NCBI GenBank assembly: GCA_964548175.1
Contig: CAZJQS010000026.1
Location: 4,498-68,497, forward strand
Length of the DNA: 64,000 bases
Source of the DNA: JANQPA01 sp964548175
GTDB taxonomy: Bacteria > Bacteroidota > Bacteroidia > Chitinophagales > Saprospiraceae
Direction: 5' to 3'
Below, piece by piece: positions 41,985 to 51,462 of the stretch (its first letter is position 1; every line of letters begins with the position of its first letter). The notes below the pieces were generated by a model that saw only the letters and a list, made by a program, of their open reading frames with translations, did not search any database and was not told where the DNA came from. The position numbers and the translations under genes are program-made.

Positions 41985-44840
41985 ATGAACACCATAAAAT
42001 TAAAAAGCATACTTGGGAAACGGAAAAATGAGCGGGCCGTACTCCAACGATGGCTGGACGTACTGGAGGGACCTCTGGGCGTTTTTGACCTTGAAGGTGA
42101 TCTGATGCTCGGCTCTGAAACGAAGGGTAGAGTGAGTGAGGATATCTATTACAATAAACAAAAGGTCGGCTTTGTTAAGGGCCCCGGGGACTCCGTGGTT
42201 CTTTTGAAAAATATGCTCGAACTTTTACTGAAAAAAGATGGCGAGCGAAAAGAAATCGGCAATGAAGTGCTTCAATTGTACCGTGAAGTCAACCTCATTT
42301 ACAGCTTTTCCGAAGAACTAGCCAAAACCATCAAACCCAAAAAGATTGCCAAAACCGCTCTAAGCCAGGCCCAACAACTCATAAAGGCGGACGTCGGCTG
42401 GTTGTTGTTGTTCGAGGAAAACGAAACAGCACTCACCGTTCTGGCTTCGCTAGGGAAAGAAGTAGATTCCGAAAAATTGGATGAGCGGGATGATAAAATC
42501 ATCAGAAGCATCCTTAGTGAAGGTAAAGCTGATATCATCAGCGACACTTCTGAAGACAAACGAACCAAAGATGAGCATTTTACCTTAAGCTCGCTGATGT
42601 TTGCACCTATGCAAATCCGCGAGCGCATCATCGGCCTGATCATTATAGGCACACTGGAAAGGACGGAATATGTAGCCAACGAACTTAAGTTGCTCAGTAC
42701 CCTGGCTTTACAAACCGCTTCCGCCGTACAAAGCGCCCTGCTGTACGAAAAAAACATCAATGAGGCCAGAGAAAGGGAAGCCTCGCTAAGGCGAATCGAC
42801 CGGCTGAAGGACCAGTTCCTGGCCAATACATCCCATGAACTGAGAACGCCTTTGAACGGCATCATCGGTTTATCAGAGGCCCTACGCGATCAATTAGAGA
42901 ATGCAGAGCAGAAAGAAGACCTGGATATGATCATCGTTTCAGGTAAGAGATTACGCAATCTGGTGAATGATATTCTGGATTTCTCTAAACTCAAAGAACA
43001 GGAAATTCAATTACAGAGCAAGCCGATTGACGTCAGAACGGTTACGGACGTCGTCTTTCGTTTGCTTCGTCCTTTAATCAACGGTAAAAAGCTGGAACTG
43101 GAAGCTGCTTTCCCTAAAAATACGCCGCATGTAAATGCTGATGAAGACCGGCTGCAGCAAATCTTGTATAATCTTGTGGGTAATGCTATTAAATTTACGG
43201 AGGAAGGAGTCATCAGGGTTTCCGCAAAAAAGAAAGCCTCTTTACTGGAAATTGAGGTCAAAGATTCCGGTATCGGCATTCCGAATGATAAGCAAGCCAT
43301 TATATTCGAAGCTTTCGAACAGGCGGACGGCTCCATAGAACGCCATTTTGGCGGCACGGGACTGGGGCTCAGTATCACGCGTAAACTGGTGGAACTGCAC
43401 GGAGGGGATATTTCGGTAGCATCAAAATTAGGTGAGGGATCCAGCTTCTTTTTTACGCTTCCCATTGCAAAAGAAGGGAATTTAGCTGAACAATCCAGGT
43501 CGTTGTTCACTAAACGACTCCAGGAAGAGCTCTATGCCGAGCAGCCTGACGAATTGTTGCTTGCCGAAAATACGGCTCCGGCAATGGAGGGAACAGCCAT
43601 TGCACACATACTGGCCGTTGATGATGAAGCCATTAACCAGAAAGTGCTGCAAAAGCACCTGTCCAAAGAGCAATATAGGATTACCAGTGCTATGGACGGA
43701 ATCTCCGCCCTTAAAGCGATTGATTCAGGCGAAAAGTTTGATCTGGTGCTGCTGGATGTGATGATGCCCCGAATGTCCGGCTATGAGGTTTGTCAGAAAA
43801 TCAGAGAAAAATACCTGCCTTCTGAGCTCCCGATCATATTGGTAACCGCCAAGAATCAGGTGGAAGATCTGGTGCATGGATTGTCCGTGGGAGCTAATGA
43901 CTACCTCGCCAAACCGTATAGTAAAGCCGAATTCCTGGCCCGTATTCGGGCTCACCTGAGCCTGCATCGCATTCACACCGCCACCGGGAAATTCGTGCCT
44001 TATGACCTGATTAAAGTGCTCGGGCGGGAATCCATACTAGACGTAATGCTGGGCGATCAGGTGGAAAAGGAAGTGACGGTGTTGTTTTCTGACATCCGCA
44101 GTTATACCACCCTTTCTGAAACTATGACGCCTGAAGAGAACTTTAAGTTTCTCAATAGCTATATCGGTAAGGTCGGCCCGGTGATCGATGACAACGAGGG
44201 CTTTATCATCCGGTTTTTGGGCGATGGTATTTTAGCCTTGTTTTTAAGATCGATAGCTGACGCTATAAAGGCGGGGATTGACATGCAGAAAGTTATTCAA
44301 CTGTACAATGCCGAACGAATTGAGAAAGAAAGACCCCCCATTAAAGTAGGTATCGGTATGCATAAAGGCCCACTGATCATGGGAATTATGGGCAATGAAA
44401 GCCGCCTGGAGGCCAACCTGGTGTCCGATACGGTAAATGCAGCCTCCAGAATGGAAGGTCTGACTAAATACTACGGTTCCTCCCTCATCATAACAGAATC
44501 TATGCTTAATCAGGTTGATGATCCTGCCTTCTTTGAGTATCGCTCACTCGGGAAGGTGCAAGTGAAAGGAAAAAACCAGGCCATTGAGATTTTCGACGTT
44601 TTTGAGGCGGATACTCCGGAAGTTTTTTACAAAAAACAACAAACAAAAGCCATTTTTGAGTCTGGTTTGAAAAAATACTACCAGCGACAATTTGAAGAGG
44701 CAACCTCCTGCTTCGCTCAGGTGCTGAGTAAACATCCGGAAGATAAAGCGGCTCAGATTTATCTAAGTAATGCCGTGCGATACCATACCTCCGGAGTAAG
44801 AGCTGATTGGGAAGGAATAGAGGTGATGGAATTTAAATAG
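41985..44840 (+). CDS. GAF-histidine kinase-receiver-class III nucleotide cyclase
   Basis: The 951-residue cytoplasmic protein has a GAF domain at ~105-265, a kinase core with His284 (NTSHELRTPLNG) and HATPase motifs (NLVGNAIKFTEEG, DSGIGIPND, GTGLGLSITRKL). A receiver follows with Asp591 (LLDVMMPRMSG). A class III cyclase domain lies at ~695-870 and a short helical tail at ~880-951. The cyclase has its metal aspartates (Asp703 in FSDIRSYT, Asp747 in FLGDGIL) and the VSDTVNAASRM segment. The base-recognition Lys of adenylate cyclases is Arg743 here (IIRFLGD), so the nucleotide made is uncertain. The gene is 27 bases from a Pycsar-type effector gene. Confidence 0.88.
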   Translation: MNTIKLKSILGKRKNERAVLQRWLDVLEGPLGVFDLEGDLMLGSETKGRVSEDIYYNKQKVGFVKGPGDSVVLLKNMLELLLKKDGERKEIGNEVLQLYREVNLIYSFSEELAKTIKPKKIAKTALSQAQQLIKADVGWLLLFEENETALTVLASLGKEVDSEKLDERDDKIIRSILSEGKADIISDTSEDKRTKDEHFTLSSLMFAPMQIRERIIGLIIIGTLERTEYVANELKLLSTLALQTASAVQSALLYEKNINEAREREASLRRIDRLKDQFLANTSHELRTPLNGIIGLSEALRDQLENAEQKEDLDMIIVSGKRLRNLVNDILDFSKLKEQEIQLQSKPIDVRTVTDVVFRLLRPLINGKKLELEAAFPKNTPHVNADEDRLQQILYNLVGNAIKFTEEGVIRVSAKKKASLLEIEVKDSGIGIPNDKQAIIFEAFEQADGSIERHFGGTGLGLSITRKLVELHGGDISVASKLGEGSSFFFTLPIAKEGNLAEQSRSLFTKRLQEELYAEQPDELLLAENTAPAMEGTAIAHILAVDDEAINQKVLQKHLSKEQYRITSAMDGISALKAIDSGEKFDLVLLDVMMPRMSGYEVCQKIREKYLPSELPIILVTAKNQVEDLVHGLSVGANDYLAKPYSKAEFLARIRAHLSLHRIHTATGKFVPYDLIKVLGRESILDVMLGDQVEKEVTVLFSDIRSYTTLSETMTPEENFKFLNSYIGKVGPVIDDNEGFIIRFLGDGILALFLRSIADAIKAGIDMQKVIQLYNAERIEKERPPIKVGIGMHKGPLIMGIMGNESRLEANLVSDTVNAASRMEGLTKYYGSSLIITESMLNQVDDPAFFEYRSLGKVQVKGKNQAIEIFDVFEADTPEVFYKKQQTKAIFESGLKKYYQRQFEEATSCFAQVLSKHPEDKAAQIYLSNAVRYHTSGVRADWEGIEVMEFK

Positions 44841-44867
44841 TGTTTTTTTAACTCAACAACTATAACA

Positions 44868-45368
44868 ATGGACGAAAAACTCGAATTCTACTGGTATTCC
44901 CTGAATAAGATCATGGACCACATACGGTTTTCGGACGCCAAAGCCGCCTTGTTTTTGTCCATCTACGGCATTTTGATCAGTATATTTTTTTCCCAATCAG
45001 ATCATGTCTGGTTAGATATTCTTGAGGGCTCCAGCATAAAACAATTCCTGTTGATTCTGACGGGCATCTTTTCGGTCATTTCCATTTATTTTGCTTTTAA
45101 TGCCGTAAATCCGCGATTAAAGAACCCAACTTCCACCTCCATAGTTTATTTTGGAGATATTCATAAAAAATTCAGTACGCCGGAAGAATACTATGAATTT
45201 GGACAAAAACGGTTTCAAGACCCGGACGAAGTATTTCGCGATCTATCGGATCAGGTGTATGTTAATTCCACCATTGCTTATAAAAAGTTCTTTAACGTAT
45301 CCTGGGCGCTTCGCTTTTTTGTTTTGAGCATTATGACTTTTTTGGTTGCCAACTTATTTTCGCTTTGA
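44868..45368 (+). CDS. Pycsar-type membrane effector (DUF5706-like)
   Basis: The 166-residue protein has two hydrophobic segments near the N-terminus (AALFLSIYGILISIFFSQ; FLLILTGIFSVISIYFAF) and one at the C-terminus (FVLSIMTFLVANLF). Between them are the motifs that mark the DUF5706/Pycsar effector family: RFSDAKAALF, NPRLKNP and SIVYFGDIHKKF, then DLSDQVYVNSTIAYKKFFNV. In Pycsar defence a cyclase makes cCMP or cUMP on phage attack and PycTM then damages the membrane. Here the neighbouring upstream gene encodes a class III cyclase. The match is by motif memory only. The protein could instead respond to ordinary cAMP signalling. Confidence 0.7.
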   Translation: MDEKLEFYWYSLNKIMDHIRFSDAKAALFLSIYGILISIFFSQSDHVWLDILEGSSIKQFLLILTGIFSVISIYFAFNAVNPRLKNPTSTSIVYFGDIHKKFSTPEEYYEFGQKRFQDPDEVFRDLSDQVYVNSTIAYKKFFNVSWALRFFVLSIMTFLVANLFSL

Positions 45369-45595
45369 GCCCTCAATAGGAATCTGCGGGCGGCTGGAAA
45401 CATCTGGAAAAATGTGACCTAAAGTTTCGAAAGCCAAAAAGTATGCCCTATTTTTATATTCTAAGCTTTTGTTTAAGCCCCTGTCGACAAAATACCAGAA
45501 CAAATGCAGATCAGTCATTTGTTTTATAGTTCCAATTAAATGGAAAAGCCGGATCAAGCTTCAAAATCGATCAACACGCTTTAAGAAAATGGAAT

Positions 45596-46432
45596 ATGAG
45601 TGAAAGCCAACATATCAAGGACACCAAAGCTTATTTCAACAGTACTGCTGCACAAGCTTTTCATCAATTGGTATGGGGAGGAGACGATATTCACGTAGGG
45701 CTGTACGCTGACTCCTCACTGACGATTAGGGCGGCCAGTAGGGAAACAGTAAAAAAAATGGTGGCTATGCTTCCTTCTTCAGTTGACGGCAACACCCGCA
45801 TATTGGATATCGGCGCGGGATATGGAGGAGCGGCCCGTTATGTGAGCTGGCACTATGGCTGTAAGGTCATTTGTTTCGATATCAGTGAAAAGCAAAATGA
45901 ATACAATCTCATAAAAGTGAACGCTCTGGGCCTGGATCAACTCATCACGGTGGAAGAAGGGAATTTTCAGGACCTGCCCTTTGAGGAGGATGCATTCGAT
46001 ATTGTCTGGAGTAATGATGCGCTTTTATTTAGCGAAAACCGGGAAAAAGTGCTGGAAGAGGTGCGTGGCGTATTAAGGCCCGGGGGTTGGTTGATCTTTT
46101 CCGATGTCCTGCACGGAGAAAATGCAGCCCGGGGCTCCATCAAACCCCTGCTGGAACAACTGCCTGTCGAGTCGTTGAGCACCGCCAAAGATTACCAGCA
46201 GATGCTGGACAAACTGGGCTTTGCAGAAGAAGAAGTCCTCGAGATGCCACAGCATCTTCACACCCATTACACTCGCATACAGAAAGCTTTTAAAACCGAT
46301 AAAAAACTGCTGATCGATAAAACAGGAGAGGATTTTTACAAAAAGACCTTAAAGACGCTTAACCTTTGGGTGCGTGGCGCCAAGAAGGGGTATTTGAACT
46401 GGGGCATCTTTTTGTTTAAGAATGGGGGGTGA
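45596..46432 (+). CDS. class I SAM-dependent methyltransferase
   Basis: The 278-residue protein has the SAM-binding motif ILDIGAGYGGAARYV, acidic loop FDISEKQNEYN, FQDLPFEEDAFDIVWSNDAL and VLRPGGWLIFSD. The pattern is that of the Methyltransf_11/sarcosine-dimethylglycine methyltransferase type (small-molecule methylation, often glycine or sarcosine). It has an N-terminal lid region starting AYFNSTAAQAFHQLVWGGDDI, which fits that type. It stands alone, 227 bases after the signalling operon; that interval holds no gene. Confidence 0.85.
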   Translation: MSESQHIKDTKAYFNSTAAQAFHQLVWGGDDIHVGLYADSSLTIRAASRETVKKMVAMLPSSVDGNTRILDIGAGYGGAARYVSWHYGCKVICFDISEKQNEYNLIKVNALGLDQLITVEEGNFQDLPFEEDAFDIVWSNDALLFSENREKVLEEVRGVLRPGGWLIFSDVLHGENAARGSIKPLLEQLPVESLSTAKDYQQMLDKLGFAEEEVLEMPQHLHTHYTRIQKAFKTDKKLLIDKTGEDFYKKTLKTLNLWVRGAKKGYLNWGIFLFKNGG

Positions 46433-46599
46433 GGAGTTCAGCATCGCGGCTTCGTAGAGATTCGGACGTGCTTTTCCCGGCCGGGGCCTGACGGCTGAAA
46501 ATAGCTTGGCTTCCGTAGCAGAACGATTGCAAAAACAACGGCCGCAGTGGAAGAACCAGAACGACCTCCCCTTTCCGGAAGAACCCTTCAGCTGTTTCC

Positions 46600-47597
46600 T
46601 CATCGTTTGCTGATTCTTGCAGCAAACCCTCCTCCCTTTGCCATCCTGATGCTAATAGTGCTACCCGCACTAACCATCTCACTCTTCTTCTGATAATCTT
46701 CCGCCCATTTTTCCGCATTAGGGCCATCCTGGAATGACAGCATGTGATAATTGCCGTTATTTGATTGGCAGCCAGGTCGCGGTCATTTTCCGCCACCACG
46801 ACGACTCGCCAGGGAAAGGAGCGCGACCCCGCCGTCTCTGCGATCACGTCCTTGCGGGTAACGGGAAAATAGGAGCGCTTATCTTTCAGATCACCCGATG
46901 GCTTGACTTCGTAAGTGACCGGAACCTGAATATGTTGGCCTTTGATCATAGAAGATCCTGTGCCGGACAGATAAAGGCCTGGATAATCCTGCAGATCGGC
47001 TTCGGTAAGGAAAAGCCTGATCGGCCCGGGGCCGAAGACCAGCATGGAAGAAGAGCTGAGCTCGCCGGCTTTAAATTCACTCGCTTTGATGTGTTGGTAT
47101 TCCGGTTCCTGATGAGAAAGGAAGCTGGTTTCCACAGGTCTGATGAGCTCAAAGTCTTCGGCCAGGTTGAATTGAACGGTCTCTTCCTTTACCTTGATTG
47201 GATCGGGGAACTGGGTGACAAAACGATAGGCCATGCCGTCATCGTACAGGCGGAAGATCAGTTGGAAATTATGGTCAAACGTCAGCGTCAATTGATTATA
47301 GTTTTCCGGTATGATCTTATTTTTCTCCGGGATGACCGCCTCAATGGTCGAGCGCACTTCCGTGAATTGCCGGTCGGAAAGCTGAGCATTTTGTCCCAGA
47401 ATGGTTCCATCCTCCAAGGTCAGCGCTATTTCCGAGGGGTCCATGAGGGGCTGCGCCTGATAATCCAGGCGATACAGGATATTGTCATTGATGGAGATAC
47501 TGAGTTGCAGGTTTTGGTTTGGAGAAGCGAGTTGCAGGTTTTGGGAAAGGAGAAAGCCGGGATAAAAAAATAGTACGAGCGTGATGATGGGTTTCAT
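46600..47597 (-). pseudogene. GH97 glycoside hydrolase with the catalytic core deleted and a frameshift
   Basis: The gene starts at 47597 with a signal peptide (MKPIITLVLFFYPGFLLSQ). The GH97 N-terminal beta domain follows (YRLDYQAQPL, FRLYDDGMAYRF, VETSFLSHQ) down to the segment ending LAANQI at ~46760. The next readable sequence, in a different frame, is the GH97 C-terminal domain (YHMLSFQDGPNAEKWAEDYQ, ISIRMAKGGGFAARI) ending at a TGA at 46600-46602. The whole TIM barrel, roughly 350 residues, is missing and the two ends are out of frame, so no active enzyme can be made. In the frame that stays open the protein would end in unrelated residues. GH97 enzymes are alpha-glucosidases or alpha-galactosidases. 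Confidence 0.85.
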
Positions 47598-47715
47598 ATA
47601 TAGTGCGTTAATTATTTTAAGTAAGTAAACCATTTGAAATATTAGGTTTTGTAAAATAGCAATTTTATGATTTTGACGCAGTATCGCCTCCGTCTTGTTC
47701 ATGCGTCGGATGATT

Positions 47716-48555
47716 TCATCCAAACCGCTTTCGATAATCTGTAGGGCTTTGCTTTTTTTCCCGGTAAAAAATCCGGTTGAAATGAGTTGAACTGCTGAAG
47801 CCTGAGGCATAAGCAATCTCACTAACAGTCTTTCGACTTTCTATGAGTAACCGACAGGCGTGACCGACCCTGAGTTCGTTAAGATACCCGGTAAAGGTCT
47901 GACCGGTCATTTTTTTGAAAAAACGACAAAAGGACGTTTTGGTCATATTGGCCAGGGTGGCCATTTTCTCCAGAGGAATGTCCTTCGAAAAATGCTGATG
48001 CAGATATCCGCAGACGGTATCCAGCCTTTCTTCGTTTCTCAGTCCCAGAACAGGTTCGTAAAAAACGGAAGCAATCTGCTCAAAGTCCCACGATTGAGCT
48101 AATTCTTCCAGAATTTGGTATAACATCATCAATTTTGGGAAACCCGTCAGCCGATCCATTTCTTTCATTGCTTTACCGATCTGCATGGCAAAGGGCGGAT
48201 GAAAAAACACCCCACGTCGCGACCGGTCCAGCAACTCCCTGATGTCACCCATTTCTACCAGGTCGAAATCAAAAATGGATTCGGTAAATTGAACCACCAG
48301 CGCCCGGTTGTCACCGGTAAATCCCTCAGAAATCCAGGTATGAGGGAGGTTAGGACCCAATAAAACCAGGTCCCCCTCCTGATAAGGCTCCATCTGATCG
48401 CCCACCAGTCGCCGGCCCCGGCTTTTTTCAATATAGGTCAACTCATACTCCGGATGGTAATGCCACTCAAAGGGATATTCCGGCCCAATGTTCCAGTAAC
48501 AAACAAAAGAGGAGCGATGGTCTTTGATCCTGATGTGTTCTAATTTGGCTTTCAA
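47716..48555 (-). CDS. AraC-family transcriptional regulator
   Basis: The 279-residue protein has a cupin-like sugar-sensing N-terminus (FEWHYHPEYELTYIE, GDLVLLGPNLPHTW) and an AraC-type double helix-turn-helix C-terminus (MATLANMTKTSFCRFFKK, MTGQTFTGYLNELRVGHACR, VSEIAYASGFSSSTHFNRIF). It lies upstream of the truncated GH97 gene in the same direction and is divergent from the PhyH-like gene. It probably controls this alpha-glucan locus in response to a sugar. Confidence 0.88.
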   Translation of the reverse strand: MKAKLEHIRIKDHRSSFVCYWNIGPEYPFEWHYHPEYELTYIEKSRGRRLVGDQMEPYQEGDLVLLGPNLPHTWISEGFTGDNRALVVQFTESIFDFDLVEMGDIRELLDRSRRGVFFHPPFAMQIGKAMKEMDRLTGFPKLMMLYQILEELAQSWDFEQIASVFYEPVLGLRNEERLDTVCGYLHQHFSKDIPLEKMATLANMTKTSFCRFFKKMTGQTFTGYLNELRVGHACRLLIESRKTVSEIAYASGFSSSTHFNRIFYREKKQSPTDYRKRFG

Positions 48556-48698
48556 AATGAAAGAAATGTTTTATAAAAAAAACGTATTGATTTGGGTAAA
48601 CCTAAGATTACCCCATTAAGTCTCAGAAAGAATTTATTTTGGATAATATATGGGCAAAATCGGGAAAAATCCTGCAATAGAAAACCCCAGACACCTCC

Positions 48699-48706
48699 TA
48701 TCTTTG
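48699..48706 (+). promoter_or_regulatory. -7 promoter box of the PhyH-like gene
   Basis: TATCTTTG matches the Bacteroidota -7 element and lies 30 bases before the ATG at 48737. No clear -33 box is present, which fits a gene needing an activator such as the divergent AraC protein. Confidence 0.45.
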
Positions 48707-48736
48707 AAAAAGATTCAAACACAAAAATGCACAACT

Positions 48737-49552
48737 ATGCCTGTACCAACCATCGACCTACGCATTCTGGACGAACCGTTCAAACTTCAGCCGGAACAGA
48801 TCGAGTTTTATCAACACCACCGATACATTAAAATAAAAGGTGTTCTGCCGGCCGAGGTTCTGGAATACTACGCCATCGCCATCGCCGATAAGGTCAAAGA
48901 ACTGAATACCATGCACCTGCCCATGGAAGAAAGAGAAACCTATGACAAGGCCTTTCTCCAGATCATGAACCTCTGGACAAAAGACGAAGAGATCAAAAAG
49001 CTGGTCTTCAGCAAGCGGCTGGCAAGCATTGCCACCCAATTGATGGACGTAGACGGGGTTCGTTTGTATCACGATCAGGCCTTGTTTAAAGAGCCCGGCG
49101 GCGGCATTACCCCCTGGCATGCCGATCAGTACTACTGGCCGCTTTCTAACAGTAATACTACCACCATTTGGATACCGCTACAAGACACACCCATGGAAAT
49201 GGGACCACTGGAATTCAGCGACCGGTCCCACCAGCTCGAACTGGGCAGAAACATGGCTATCAGCGATGATAGCGAAACCCAGATCAAAGAAGCATTAGAC
49301 AAGGCAGGCTATGAAAGAATCGCCACGCCTTACGAGCTCGGGGAAGTGAGCTTCCACTCCGGCTGGCTCTTCCACCGCGCCGGCGCCAACCAAACGGATC
49401 GGATGCGAAAGGTCATGACCATCATCTACATGGACAAAAACATGCGCCTCAAAGCTCCCGAAAACGACAACCAGCAGAACGACTGGGACACCTGGTGCCC
49501 CGGTGCAAAAATCGGCGAACCGATCGATACCCCCCTCAACCCACTCCTGTAA
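48737..49552 (+). CDS. phytanoyl-CoA dioxygenase (PhyH) family protein
   Basis: The protein has about 271 residues from the ATG at 48737 (MPVPTIDLRILDEPFKL). It is an Fe(II)/2-oxoglutarate dioxygenase: the metal-binding HxD is in TPWHADQYYWPL and the distal His in SGWLFHRAGAN, with a 2-oxoglutarate Arg expected near DRMRKVMT. An in-frame ATG at 48650 would extend it into the promoter region, so it is rejected. Such enzymes hydroxylate small molecules. In sugar loci they are common neighbours without a proven role. Confidence 0.85.
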   Translation: MPVPTIDLRILDEPFKLQPEQIEFYQHHRYIKIKGVLPAEVLEYYAIAIADKVKELNTMHLPMEERETYDKAFLQIMNLWTKDEEIKKLVFSKRLASIATQLMDVDGVRLYHDQALFKEPGGGITPWHADQYYWPLSNSNTTTIWIPLQDTPMEMGPLEFSDRSHQLELGRNMAISDDSETQIKEALDKAGYERIATPYELGEVSFHSGWLFHRAGANQTDRMRKVMTIIYMDKNMRLKAPENDNQQNDWDTWCPGAKIGEPIDTPLNPLL

Positions 49553-49648
49553 GGCGGGGCTCCGGCTCCGTCTGATCCTCTCGCACAAAACAACAGCAAA
49601 AAATTGTAATTTAGCCCACAGCAATCATAACGATCAATCCGCCTCAAT

Positions 49649-50875
49649 ATGGAAAAAGCATTCTTTTTCTTCCTGCTCCTTATCCTCAGCGGTTTACTCA
49701 CTGCCCAGCCCCCAACCATCACCAAAATAGAGCCTCCCAACTGGTGGGTCGGCATGCAATGGAACACCGTCCAATTGATGCTCCACGGCGATTACCTGGA
49801 CGGCATAACAGCGGAAGTCCGGCAGGAAGGACTAAACATCAAAGCCGTTCACACCTTACCTAATGATGCCTACGCCTTTATAGACCTGGAAATAGCCGAA
49901 ACGCTCGCTCCGGGAACCTATCCCATCACCATTACCCGCAACGGGCAGTCGGCCACTGTAAACTATACCATTGAGGAGCGACCCGATCCGGCGGGCAAAC
50001 ACCTGGGTTTTGACCAGTACGATGCCGTCTACCTCATTACGCCCGATCGCTTTGCCAATGGCGATCCTTCTAACGACAGAGTAGCCGGCATGCTGGACGA
50101 GTTCGACCGCTCGGTAGATGGCAAGCGGCATGGTGGTGACTTGAAAGGGATCATCGATCGGTTGGACTACCTGGAAGACCTTGGCGTGACCACCCTTTGG
50201 CTGAATCCAATGCTGGAGAACAGCGGACGAGGCAGCTATCACGGTTATGCCGCCACGGACCTGTACAAGGTAGACGCCCGTCTGGGAACAAATGAAGATT
50301 ATAAAAAGCTGGTCGAGGAATGCCATAAGAGAGGCATGAAAGTCATTTTCGACAAAAACAAGCGGATCAAGCAGGCGCTCACCATTTTAATGACCACCCG
50401 GGGAATTCCTCAGATATTATATGCCACCGAGATCAATATGAAAGGAGGGAGGAGCCATGTTGAGCTAAGAGCAGACTTTCCCGGGGGATGGGAGGAAGAT
50501 AAAAGAAATGCTTTTACCGCTGACGGCCGCACGGAGGAAGAGAATGATCTATTCGATTTCACCCGCCAATTGCTGAATGTCCGTAAAAAGCATAAGGAAT
50601 TAGTCGATGGGCGTTTTATTCAATACTCTCCCACCTATCGTCGCAATGTTTATAAATACCTGAAAATAGGAAAAGAGCATACCTACCTTATACTCATCAA
50701 CGGTCATGAAGAGGAGCGGGAAGTAGACCTTTCTGCCTTGAGTCACCACCTGAAAGGGGTAAAATCTTTTCAGAACCTGATCAATGGTGAAAAGCTGGCC
50801 TATGACCAATCCGGAAAAATCAGGATGGAGGGCTTGGGTACTTTAATTCTGCAACTCTCTAAGGCGGAGTTTTAA
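49649..50875 (+). pseudogene. GH13 alpha-amylase/neopullulanase with internal in-frame deletion
   Basis: The 408-residue ORF has a signal peptide and an N-terminal beta domain (PPNWWVGMQWNTVQLMLHGD). The start of the GH13 barrel follows (YDAVYLITPDRFANGDPSND, HGGDLKGIIDRLDYLEDLGV, TTLWLNPMLEN, YHGYAATDLYKVD) up to MKVIFD. The next residue jumps directly to KNKRIKQALTILMTTRGIPQ, normally about 200 residues later. The catalytic Asp nucleophile, the acid/base Glu and the NHD motif are all absent. The join is at ~50353 and stays in frame. Family members have about 610 residues. It can be translated but cannot be an active amylase. Confidence 0.8.
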
Positions 50876-50893
50876 CTCCACACATCCTGCTCT

Positions 50894-50976
50894 GGGATTG
50901 TGTAAAAAGAATCTTATTAGCTGCGCCCGCCTGCCGGCCGATAAGCGGGAGGAGCAGCTGACTTTTTACACAACCC
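50894..50976. repeat. large nested inverted repeat
   Basis: GGG(A)TTGTGTAAAAAG at the left end pairs with CTTTTTACACAACCC at the right end. Inside are AGCTGC/GCAGCT and CCGC/GCGG pairings, leaving a G/C-rich tip. The size and stepped pairing resemble a small mobile or structured element rather than a simple terminator; it also lies within a GTGGAG/CTCCAC outer pair. Confidence 0.5.
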
Positions 50977-51221
50977 CTCACGTGTTTGGTGAAGTGGAGA
51001 CTTCTCCTCTACTTTTTCTCTTCTTTTGGCTTTTATCGAAACCAGTATTTATTTCACATGTTGACGCAGAATTAAATTTTGTTTCTCGTTTTTTCTGCCT
51101 GTCTGATTTTTTTGTAAAATATTTTGCATAGAAACAATTTAAGTAATTTGGGCGTTATATAACTAAAAAGGACATGAGGGGTACCTATGTCTATTATTTT
51201 ATTTGGGAGCTATTAATTAAT

Positions 51222-51242
51222 TCAAGTTGCGAAGCAACTTGA
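51222..51242. repeat. hairpin with AAGTTGC stem, copy 1
   Basis: Perfect palindrome with 9-base arms (TCAAGTTGC and GCAACTTGA) around GAA. The stem core AAGTTGC/GCAACTT is shared with the hairpin at 51342-51366. Confidence 0.6.
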
Positions 51243-51341
51243 GTAGCAGGTATTATTAGGTAGAAAGAAATACAATAAAAAAGGTATCTATTTGTCCATT
51301 TCAGGCAGAAATCTTTCTACTTTCTACCATTTACCATCTAC

Positions 51342-51366
51342 ACCTAAGTTGCATCGCAACTTAGGT
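51342..51366. repeat. hairpin with AAGTTGC stem, copy 2
   Basis: Perfect palindrome with 11-base arms (ACCTAAGTTGC and GCAACTTAGGT) around ATC. Together with copy 1, 120 bases away, it may bound a short element or form two binding sites for one protein. Confidence 0.6.
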
Positions 51367-51462
51367 TAATTAAATATTTTCGGGTTAATTTTTTTTTGGC
51401 GCAAAAAAATGATTAAGATTAGTTTGTGCTGAAAATTTTACTTTTTCACCAATTAACAAAAT

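Larger units (their letters stand above)
50876..51462. other. 587-base intergenic stretch with nested inverted repeats, no gene
   Basis: The region between the truncated amylase and the GNAT gene is A/T-rich after 51000. It contains a large nested hairpin (50894-50976), an outer pairing CTCCAC/GTGGAG (50876-50881 with 50994-50999), and two smaller related hairpins (51222-51242 and 51342-51366). The short + strand frame over 50898-51131 is a by-product of the palindrome. No promoter of good quality is visible before the ATG at 51463. Confidence 0.5.

Noticed and set aside
46416..47822. A 468-residue intact protein on the minus strand over the GH97 remnant
   Set aside because: The first 75 residues are upstream non-coding sequence and the last ~110 are read out of frame; the real GH97 C-terminus is in another frame and ends at 46600.
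50898..51131. A 77-codon + strand ORF
   Set aside because: It lies over a large palindrome, has no promoter and no recognisable features.
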